A stretch of 64,000 bases of DNA from Auanema rhodensis. Its lineage: Eukaryota; Nematoda; Chromadorea; Rhabditida; Rhabditidae. The position numbers and the translations under genes were made by a program. Positions within the stretch are counted from its first letter, which is position 1, and each line of letters starts with the position of its first letter. The stretch is taken from positions 13,764,001 to 13,828,000 of the forward strand of contig OZ059895.1 of assembly GCA_964057225.1 (NCBI GenBank), in the 5' to 3' direction. The notes below the pieces were generated by a model. That model saw only the letters and a program-made list of their open reading frames with translations, did not search any database and was not told the DNA's origin. Of the stretch, positions 54,783 to 64,000 are shown in pieces.

Positions 54783-56060
54783 TATGTATGTATGTATGTA
54801 TTTATTTTTAAAAAATATTGTTTCAACATAATAGAACGTGTATTATTTGATGCTCACTTTATATATACTAATTCAAAATTAAACCAATCTTGCACGAATA
54901 AAGATCTCTTCTTTCAAGCGCCTTGTTATTGATATGCCTATGTATGATCATAAAATCAATAACTAATAGTTCATTGAGCATTAAATCAAATTACTTATCT
55001 TTTTGCTCAAGAGAAGCCCTTTTTTCTATCAAGCATTACCCAATTTCACTTTATTCTTCTCGCAAATTATTAAGGAAACCTTTTCATAAGTTGAATCTTA
55101 ACGTTAACAAGTTGCCACAATCAGAAAAGCAGATATCAGCACTTGACCTTTCGTCAAGGGTTCACGTTGGCGGGCTATTCGCGCGAAGACTATCTGTCTC
55201 GTGTTCTCTTCTTTTACATGCTCTAGCGTAATAGTCTGGTCGTCTGACTCTCACCACATTCTGGTCCAAGGCAAAGCAAAGATAGACCACATCAGCCATC
55301 GTTCTGGCTTTCTTTTTCACTTTCTTGCATTTATTTTCATTTTATATGTTAAAAAAGTAAAATATAAATAAATAACTTCTTATTGTGTAATATCTAGATT
55401 TTATTGCGTAATAGGTATCTTGCTACAATGCAGCCGCATTTCAAAATCTTGAGCGGGTATTTCAAAATTTTCAATCAATTTTTTAGATCTATGTTTTCTA
55501 TTTATGCCTTTTTTTTATTTTGTGAGTGTATTTTTCGTTAAATATCGATTAGCTCTTAATTTATGATTATTTTATAAATAATAAATATATAAAACTGTAT
55601 AGTTTTGAGCAATTGGTTTTTATTTGATTTTTTCTGGAAGCGGAAGTTTAAAGAGAGCACATTGATAACTTTTCTTGCCCATCCTCTTATGTTCAATCAG
55701 ATTTATGAGAATGTATTCTTTTACATGTGTCTTATTAAAAATCTTTTTTATCATTTGTTCTCCCTGTTTTGTTTTTCACATTTTAGCATATCCTTTTTTT
55801 TGTTTTTTGGTTCTATATTTTTGTTTACATTAATATTTATAGGATAAGAAAATCGCATAGTTTCGTCAAGTTGCAATCGATTATTATTTTTCTATATTCT
55901 TGCTAAGTTTGGTTTTATTTGTTTGTTTGATACTCAAGTCGCCTGCACTCATTGGGACCTATAGCAAGGCGTAGGTGTATCTTTTTCGATAACATTTATT
56001 AAAAAAAACCAAAAAAAGTGGGTGTCCTTGTTCTCTATTTCTATTACCGATGTTTTCAGA
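54783..56060. other. Intergenic region before the AKAP1-like gene
   Basis: About 1.3 kb. A TATG microsatellite lies at 54784-54803. Around 55130-55310 the DNA is less AT-rich and may be promoter sequence. Open frames at 54923-55231 and 55605-55847 are low in complexity and have no homology. Confidence 0.45.
54784..54803. repeat. TATG microsatellite
   Basis: Four to five TATG units just after the stop codon of the C2-domain gene. Confidence 0.6.
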
Positions 56061-59000
56061 ATGTCGTCAGTGGCTTCCCAACGCGTTCTTCTAACAGCTT
56101 TGGGTGGAGTTTCTATTGCTGCTTTATTTTTGTGGTATATTCAATCTCAGCGTTCGGCAAAAAAGGTTTTTACTTCTTTACATTTTAAATAAAATCTTTC
56201 CGATCTAGGTTGAACAAAAGAAAAAGGTGAAGGAGCTTCTAAATCCTGACACTTCCTTAACTGCTAATAGAAGTGATAATGAGGTTATTAAGAAGGAAAC
56301 TCTTAAAAGTTCAACAACCGAAAACCTTTCTGAAGAAGCATCCACTGTAGATTCTTCAAATCTTGAAAAGGTGAGAATGTTTCCAGGGTTTGATTAGCCT
56401 GTAATTTGTTTTTCGAGGCTTTTCTATTTTACCAATGTGTGCATCCTAGCAAAACAATGTTTACATCTTAGTGATGTCATTCAAACGTTTTCAATAGGCT
56501 GCATAATTAAAGCTATTTGCTTGCTATGGTTGATAGACGTGCATGACTTCATCTCAATATCGGTTTTCCGCTAGCTTAAATGTTTTTCTGCTTTCGCAGG
56601 AAACCTCATTCGACTGTTATTCGTTGTTTTCATCAAATATCTTCAGCTGAAACTTTGCATATTCAATAATCCCATTTGTTGAGAAACTCTCTGCTCCCAC
56701 ATTTTATAATTTTGATGCATCACAAGAATATAAATAATCTTAGTTTTTGCTAAAATTATTTTTTTTATCTCATTAGCAAGTTTTGAGCAATATTTCATAC
56801 CTCTCGAGTATTTAAATTGAGGTATTAATTAATAATATTCAGAATTATTAGGTTTCTTCCTCTTAAATAATGCATATTTTGAAATATAGATAGAAACTGT
56901 TCTTGTTTGAAACATGCGTGGTTTGTATGCTTTTTGGACTTCAGTAAATGGCACAAACTTATCCAATTTGAAGCCGATAGACCGTCATTTCTTGTTACAC
57001 ATCCTAAGTCCCGCACTAGTGTCATGCACATTTATAATTAACGCATCTTTCTTCTGTTGCATCGATTTGCTCAATTTTTTTAGTTCCCATGCTAAAAAAG
57101 CCAATCTTTATTTAACTGAAATAATATCACATTGAATTTTATCAGACCAGATGTTAATGTTTTCGTATTGGTTTCTTAATTTAATATTTCTGAGTCGTAA
57201 TCATTTGTTTTCTTATTTATAATACCATTCCTATATTCTCAAACAAAAATATTCAGGTTACTGAGCAAATGGCGCCGTCTACGGAGCATTCAGTTTTGCC
57301 CCGAACGCAAGAACCAAATTCAGGAACAATTCATGTTGAGACAAATTTCAATGCATCATCTGAGGTATATTTTCCTTTTATGATTTGCAATAAATTCTAT
57401 TTTCTAGGAAACTACAAATGTTTATATGAATAATTATGCTGGCGATGGATCTTCCGTTTCCGAGGATGAATATGACATTAAGGAAGAGGTCAATATTTTT
57501 TGTATTTTGATTTTCGTGAAATTTAAGGGCGGGATGAACGAATATCAATGTTTTTAAATTTAGGCAAAGTGCCAAAAGACAACCGAACTCATGTTAGATT
57601 GTTCGCATTTGCCATTGGAACCAGAGTCATTCTTATGGGCTGAGGAGATGGAACGGTTGATTTCCGCTGTTATTTTTTAATTGTTAATTTTATTTTAGCA
57701 GTTATATTGAGCAAACTGAGAATGAGCACAATCAGAACTTATATGGAGACAGTGGATCTCCAGCTGGCAGTCAAGACTCTATGGTCAGTTTTTTAAACTT
57801 TCGCGCTCTTGGGTAGCAGTCCCTGATTAGTTTGCGAGGTATCATAAAAATGGCAACTGTTCCACTGTAATTGAGTAGGCAAATGTACTTATTAATATAA
57901 TAAGATAAGGACATAAAAGGCCCAATCAGCGATACATTTTCTGGTTTGATAAAGTTGTCTGGAAAAAAAACGTGAAGGTGCATATTTAGAAAACATTGAT
58001 ATATAGCCTAATATTGATTGCGTAAGGTGTAATTTAGATTCGTAGGTCAAAAGCTGGTAGACATGCTTGCACTTAAGTGATTTATTCCCCCGTTGTTCTA
58101 TGGTGACAGCCTGTGTTGCTAATCGCATCATTCCCTAGCCATATGCTATTGATTGATTTTTTTTACGCTGCTATGCTTTTTCATAAGATAGGAATATTTG
58201 GCATTCTTATTTATGTGTATATAAGTGGTTAAAAAATATACTTCGGTCTTTTTTCAAACAAAAACTGTATTGAAGAATCATGTTTAGATGAATATATTAG
58301 ATAAAGGCATAGCTGATGTTTGCCAATAGTAGCAGAAAGAGATAATAATTATGAATTTTTTTGATAGGAGTAATAGGCGTTATTATCTATTATTATATTA
58401 ATGCTTACTAACTTTGTCGAATAGCTTGAGAAGCTAATTTCGGTAGTTTATTGATTGATCTATACTGTTAGTAAGAAATGAGTATTAAAAAATTGTATTC
58501 CTCCCTGAAAAAGTACTTTTGATAGAGGTTATGTTTACCGCCGTTCAGCTGTTATGATAACCAGGAACACGCGACCAATTTATTGATTTCTCTAACGTAT
58601 TGATCAAAAGGTCTCCATGTTGCGAATCATTACGAATACTTCCGATTGGCAATTATAAATTTGAATCCTGCAGCGATCTCTGCGTCTTTAATATGTCTAA
58701 TTAGTACGAAGTATAAGATAACTAACAGTTTTATCTTGTTCTACCTGAACTTTTGTCCTTTCACATGCCCAGCCTTTTTTCTCTGACTCTCTTACGATCA
58801 TATGGCAAGTGCTCGCTTTCACTTACTTCACTGTCTGCCTCTCTTATTTTCTAATACTCTCTCATCTTTTGGTAAATCTCTGCGCTCTCCTTCTCTCTCC
58901 ATTCTGCTACCCTGAGCTCCGCCTCTTCATAGGTCGCCAACCCTTTCTTGCCTATCTGTTGCCCGTATCGCCTTTTAGCCACATTTTCGTGATTTTGATC

Positions 59001-60994
59001 ATGTTTATGCGGCCTGCGGTGCTACATCCTTCTCTTTTACCAACACATCTACCTCCACCTCAAGTTTTCCCTATCAGTGCTATACCTTCTGGATTTTCGG
59101 TTCCTCCGCCTCCTTTTCCAATTCCTTGTCTTGTTGCGCCGCACGTACAACAAACGCAGCCACCCCGACCACAATCTCCACGGAGGTTGCCAGTCACTAT
59201 TACTCCTCTGCCACCCTCTCCTTCTCAAATGCGACGACACAGTTGCGGCTCTTCAGCTCGCTCTAGTAGCTGTGCAGCTAGCACTTCGTCAAACCATCAC
59301 AGTGAAACAGTAAGTTTTTGTGCGACTAGCTATTTTCTAATTTTAATATGTTAAATGTGTGAATCTCGATGTGTTAGTGTTTGGGTTAGCAGACGCTAGA
59401 TATCATCTAGGGTAAAACCTGATCACCAAGGACTCGAGAGAAAGAGAAATTTTGTAAGAAACAGTCTGTATATAATAATTATATCCTAATGCTAATTCAC
59501 GTATTCTAAGTAAGGTTAAGAATATCATTCAAACTACCTGTTTATGAGTATGCACACTTTTTGAATAAGACAAGTTCCTCTTTTTAGGGGTCTTCCCAAG
59601 ATTCTGGCAGAGCCACCGGTGGCCTAGCTTCCTCCTTGTCCCCCATGGATGACTGCAATGATGGATTTCCTATGTACGAATTTGAAATACCAAACTCTCT
59701 TGTTGGTTTGATTATTGGTGTGAAAGGAAAGACTATTAAGGTAAATTTAATTATCAAGATATGTCATCTGTTGATGCATATCGTATGTACGATCGATTTT
59801 TTATTTTTTATTATAGGAATTAAGCACAAGAACCGAGGTTAAAATGCTGATCAGACCACACCATGCACCAGAAAAGTCGGATACACATCAAATTTGCCAA
59901 GTACAATTCATGAAGAATTCCTTCATTTTTTAAAAACTATTTTGTAGGTGCGAGGTAAACGTGATCAGATTAACAAATGTTTACAAATGCTGAGAAGACG
60001 GTTTCCTCCTGAGCGTTTCCCTGAATTGAACTTGCAACCTGTACTTCCCCCCATTTTGCCAACTTCTTTGTTTGATGCACTGACAGGACAGCCCAGCTGG
60101 GTTCGTAAATTTTGAATTTCTTTTCAAATTTTCGTTTTTCAGTTATCTCTGCCGGAAAACGTATCATGTGAAGTGGTATGCTCTTCTATTACTGACCCTG
60201 GCCATTTCTTTGTTCAACAACCAACTCACCCATCTTTTCCATCATTAGCTGTTTTGGATAGATATATGCTTATTCTTTATACTAGTGGAGCTTCTATCCC
60301 AGAGTTGCCTAAACCTTGCCAAAGTAGGTTGAAAACAAGATATAGTTACTTTAAATTCATGTGTAGATGGTCTTTTGTGTGCCGCACCAGTGCTGGGAGC
60401 CTGGTTCAGAGCAGTAACTGTAGCATACTATGAAGAATCTGACGAGGTTCTTGTACGATTTGTAGATTATGGGGGATATAAGACTATCCCACGAGGAGAT
60501 CTCCGACAAATCAGGTAGATTCAGTTTGTTGCGACATGAATCTAATTATTATTTTAAAGAACTGATTTAATGTCTCTCCCATTCCAAGCCACAGAATGCC
60601 ATTTAGCTCACGTTCAACCAATCGATGGTTCGTTTTTTTTCATTTTCCTTTCAATCAATGTTTTTTTCTAGGTACAACCCAATGGCCTGAGGAGTCTCTT
60701 GATTTCTTCCAGAAAATATGTATGGGTAAAGTAGTTGTTGCTACCGTTGTTGGTACACATGTCGAAGATAAAATGCCAATGGTCGAAATTTGTATTACTT
60801 CTGAAGAGGATGGAACGGTATGCCGTCTCAAAACATCTGTATTATAAACTTTTTTGATTTAGATAATCAGACTAGATGAAGCCTTAATGACTGCAGGCTT
60901 TGCTAAAGCATCCGATCCTTCCAAAATGTCACGATTTTCTTCTGTAAAGCACCCCTTATTTGTTTCACAACAATCCACAGTATTGGTTTCCTAA
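56061..60994 (+). CDS. akap-1: AKAP1-like mitochondrial anchor with KH and Tudor domains
   Basis: Exons: 56061-56165, 56209-56370, 57257-57364, 57408-57488, 57564-57655, 57699-57783, a Pro-rich exon ending at 59309 (5' edge unsure), 59588-59740, 59817-59900, 59948-60100, 60143-60323, 60367-60514, 60560-60627, 60672-60817 and 60863-60994. The N-terminus has one membrane helix (VLLTALGGVSIAALFLWYIQ) then a basic stretch, as in AKAP1, which sits in the outer mitochondrial membrane. An acidic low-complexity middle follows. The KH domain carries PNSLVGLIIGVKGKTIK with its GxxG loop; then the Tudor domain has GHFFVQQPTHPSF, GAWFRAVTVAYYEE and VRFVDYGGYK, closely matching vertebrate AKAP1. AKAP1 brings RNA and signalling proteins to mitochondria. 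I see no obvious kinase-A-binding amphipathic helix. The ATG follows TTTTCAG by one base. Confidence 0.88.
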
Positions 60995-62795
60995 AAATTC
61001 TGTTGTATAATTTTTGTCTAGTGATTAGTAATTTACAAAAACATAGTTTTCTTCTAGAATTGTTGTGTTTGTGGTTGGTTGTTCTTTCGGTTTTGGTTAT
61101 TTCCTGTTATCGTTTTCTGGTCTCGTCGACCCTCCTCGTTACTTCTTTGACATATATTTAGGTACACTGAATGATGTACATTTCTCCCGGTAGCGCCAAC
61201 AGAAGTTGCCTTTCTCCCTTTATTAGATTCCAGATAGTTACTATTCACATCAAAATTACCATAAAAATTGTTATTTGTTGACAGATGCCCTGTTACGCTT
61301 CATGTTCTCGATCTATCAACATTCTATCCACTTTGTTTTTTTCATGTTACAGCTTGTGGAGATTTTTCTGTATTCTATTATTGCTATTTCTTCAGATCGT
61401 TAATTTTCAGCGTTTGTTCTCAGTCGCTGTAAGTTGACTGCACGGTCCCATAACGGGGTTTGCTGGACATCTGCCCAGTATCACAATAACATCTTATCAA
61501 TTTGTAATATTGTATCACTATGTAGATTGTTTCCTTTTTTCTTTAAAAGTTCGATGGCTTTCATATCAAGTCAATAAATTAGATTTCAGTATATTGTTTT
61601 TGTTGTTTTTTTCCCATTTATGGATAAGCTACGATGATGTCGCGGTATTTCATTTTGTATTCTTTGTTGGCGAGGGTTTGTTTAGTGTTAAGAAATAATC
61701 CAATTTGTTGCCAAAGAAGGGTATGATAACAGGACGGTCTCGTAAAAGGTATTACAAGTTTAGATAAGAATAAAGGGTGTGCGACTACCCTGATATCTTG
61801 GCTTCCCTATCAAATCTGGATAAAAAATGAGGTTGATTCTTATCAATCTACTTGTTAGATTGGGAGTAAAGAAGTATGAGTAGAGAAAGATAATTGTCAT
61901 TCCCACCAAATACTGAATGAAAAGTCAAAGAAAATAGAGAGAGCGTAATTTTAAAAACCGGTTCCTAGTCTGGTCGACGGTCAGAGATTTATAATGGTTG
62001 GCATCCATCCAAATGATCATGAAGTCGCTGGTTTCGAAAAGTTCACGTTTATGGTTGTCATCATTAAAGCTATATAATGACAGAAATTGGCTATATACAC
62101 GTCGTGCTTATTATCATAGTGAAAGTTGACATAGGCTGACAGATGAAACATAAGAAACATGATCCTAACTAAAGTTAGAGAAAAGAAATGAACTGGGTGG
62201 CGGGAGCATGACCGATGGAGGTATACTTGTTAAAATTTACGGCAATATCAAAGTTGTCCTTTGGAAAGGGAGAGCGGTGACAGCATGAGACTCGAGACGA
62301 TGATGATAGGAGTCTGTAGATGTATTATCGACGGTCCAACTAACGGCAGTTGTACGTATAAGGCTGTAAACAGGTGAAGACAAGAAAAACTTGATAAAAA
62401 GGTCAGAAGTCTGGTGACAAGTTTCTTCCAACGTTTTTTTTTTCATTGCGATTAGAGCAGGAGGGACTGTTTGCTGACACCCTGAACAAAAAATGAGACG
62501 AGAGTTTGCTGGATGGTTGCCTGAACTTAGAACAAGCAACAGCTGACGCGTTTGATCGACAAACGGAGATCGATGGGTAATTTTCCCTAATGCGCAACAG
62601 TTGGCGATAAAGAGCAAATACACTATCGTAGACAAAGCTATGAAAACGTTATATCAGCGAGTATGAAAAGATGCGACCTTTCCGATTTCATAGGCGTGTT
62701 TTCAGAATCAGCTGACGTATTACGTAATTTTATCTTAACGATTAAAATAACGTGTCTCTAAACATCGCAGGTGTATCGAAGGGAGAGCAACCTAA
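60995..62795. other. Region without a supported gene
   Basis: 1.8 kb. The first part is 3' flank of the AKAP1-like gene. Minus-strand open frames at 61054-61248 (Asn/Gln-rich) and 62237-62635 (132 codons, no ATG) have no homology I recognise. The DNA at 61960-62760 is noticeably less AT-rich than its surroundings and may be the promoter of the exon at 62796. Confidence 0.45.
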
Positions 62796-62908
62796 ATGGC
62801 GCACACGTGGTTTGGGAATTGGATTCCGTCAATTCTTCATGCTGGTATGTTTGCTGCCATGCTTGGTACGTATTTCGTTTTCACAAACTGCAATGGTCAA
62901 ATACGAAA
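62796..62908 (+). CDS. Probable first exon of a secreted or membrane protein (partial)
   Basis: An ATG at 62796-62798 lies 26 bases after an acceptor (CATCGCAG) and opens 37 codons ending at a good GTACGT donor in phase 2. The peptide starts MAHTWFGNWIPSIL, then has a hydrophobic stretch HAGMFAAMLGTYFVF and ends NCNGQIRK, which fits a signal peptide. I could not find the next exon in the remaining 1.1 kb, so the gene would continue beyond the right edge. No family can be named. Confidence 0.4.
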
Positions 62909-64000
62909 GTACGTCTGAACTCACTGACTTCTTGATTAAGGCTCATGTGACAATGATATTACAGCCTCAGAAATAGTGGCTGACAGGCATTGTGGATGAT
63001 TCGAATCCAACAGAAAAACCATGGACGAATACAGGACAAAGAGACTGAGAGTAAGGCACAGAAGTACAGACATCAATATTTTCGATGGAAAACGTATTGT
63101 TAGACCTTTCACTACTTTCACCATAAAGGGATAAATGAGAGTTTTTCACAGTTTTGCTATTTTCACGTTAGAAATACAAGAAGAAAAGATATACAGTGAG
63201 CCAACAGTAAAGATAAATCATCAGAACGTCGTAATTCAAGTAGAGGGCAAAGCATAAAACCATATATAGGTTATGTAAATTATAATCTGTATATCATGCT
63301 TTATATGCAAATTATAATCATTATAGGTTGGAATAAACAAATAGATATGTATTTTAAAAGAATAGTTGAACATATACATAAAGATTTAGGTAAAGTAGTT
63401 CTTTTCTTTTCTTTCAATCTATCTCTCAATAACAAAATACGAATTACAGTCAAATAAAACGAAGAAGAAAAAGTTATTTGAAATTTGGTGGACATCAATG
63501 TCTACGAAACAAGTCACAATCAGACAGGGTGGTCTCTCACACACACTCTTCATACTCTCATTTCCCTTTGTATTTTTTTTGCATTTCGTTAACCTTCTTT
63601 TCAAACATATTCTTCTTACAGTACTAAGAATAGTATGATATCCTTTTTCAACTTAATTCTTAAATTATTTCCTTTTGATCCAAATACAATGTTCAAATCC
63701 AATCTTCTTAAATTTAGAGTTTGCCTTATTTTATTTAAAAATAAGAAAAAAGAATACTTTGTCGAATAAAAAACAAGATCTGTGTTTTTAAAGAAAAACA
63801 CTTAAATTCTGTCAATACTATGTTGGATTTGTTGAAACAGCACGTGATATTTTCCAGAAAAGTATCAAAACAGACTTTGTTTCTTGAATTTTGTTGTTTT
63901 TACGGTATGAAAATTTGATCTAGAAAAGCTCTTTGTTTAAATACGATTAATTATCTAATAGATCAATTAAAACTTTCTTGAAATAATACTTTTAAAAACA
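62909..64000. other. Right-hand end, no exon recognised
   Basis: AT-rich DNA, presumably the first intron of the gene that starts at 62796 or intergenic DNA. Short minus-strand frames around 62936-63150 and 63301-63801 are low-complexity and unsupported. Confidence 0.4.

Noticed and set aside
58809-59354. Single 181-codon open frame read as a separate membrane protein
   Set aside because: Its second half is the Pro-rich exon of the AKAP1-like gene, joining in phase to the KH exon; the hydrophobic first half is a pyrimidine-rich intron stretch.
62237-62635. Minus-strand open frame of 132 codons with a hydrophobic start
   Set aside because: It has no ATG in frame before a stop, no homology that I know, and no splice context.
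62960-63010. GATTCGAATCC, like a tRNA internal B-box
   Set aside because: No matching A-box, anticodon stem or acceptor stem can be folded around it.

Overview
This window is a piece of a nematode nuclear genome: AT-rich, gene-dense, with genes on both strands that are split by many very short introns (often about 40-55 bases) and a few of several kilobases. The assignment to nematodes rests on the protein families: an astacin with EGF, CUB and thrombospondin-1 domains, a TWK two-pore potassium channel, an ACC/LGC-type anion channel, a nematode-like merlin, and splice acceptors sitting just upstream of many start codons, as expected for spliced-leader trans-splicing. I cannot name the species. 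All gene models were spliced by hand from the sequence; exon phases were checked codon by codon for most of them.

Layout, left to right. 1-2555 (-): N-terminal part of an ATR-like checkpoint kinase, running off the left edge. 3620-4353 (+): p23/PTGES3 HSP90 co-chaperone. 4477-16382 (-): a complete ACMSD (kynurenine-pathway decarboxylase) gene whose fourth intron is about 10.6 kb and contains, on the opposite strand, a complete Cys-loop anion-channel gene (7054-15345, +). 16820-19417 (-): TWK potassium channel with two alternative first exons. 20624-23369 (+): merlin/NF2. 23762-24716 (+): short THOC5-like protein. 25118-25564 (+): glutaredoxin. 26131-32219 (-): secreted astacin metalloprotease of the NAS-36/37 type. 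36306-37957 (+): 3-beta-HSD-like oxidoreductase. 40407-45402 (+): smoothelin-like calponin-homology protein with an alternative last exon that removes the CH domain. 45735-47391 (-): DPH1. 47950-49674 (+): protein I do not recognise. 49829-51866 (+): Spinster-type lipid transporter. 52601-54782 (+): protein with a C2 domain. 56061-60994 (+): AKAP1-like mitochondrial anchor with KH and Tudor domains. 62796-62908 (+): probable first exon of another gene.

The genes do not form one pathway. The structural points of interest are the nested channel gene inside the ACMSD intron, two genes with alternative ends that change the protein substantially, three GC-AG introns, and two same-strand clusters with close spacing and acceptor sites before the start codons (20624-25564 and 47950-54782) that look operon-like. 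Large gene-free stretches (32220-36305, 37958-40406, 60995-64000 apart from one exon) hold mostly AT-rich DNA and simple repeats.
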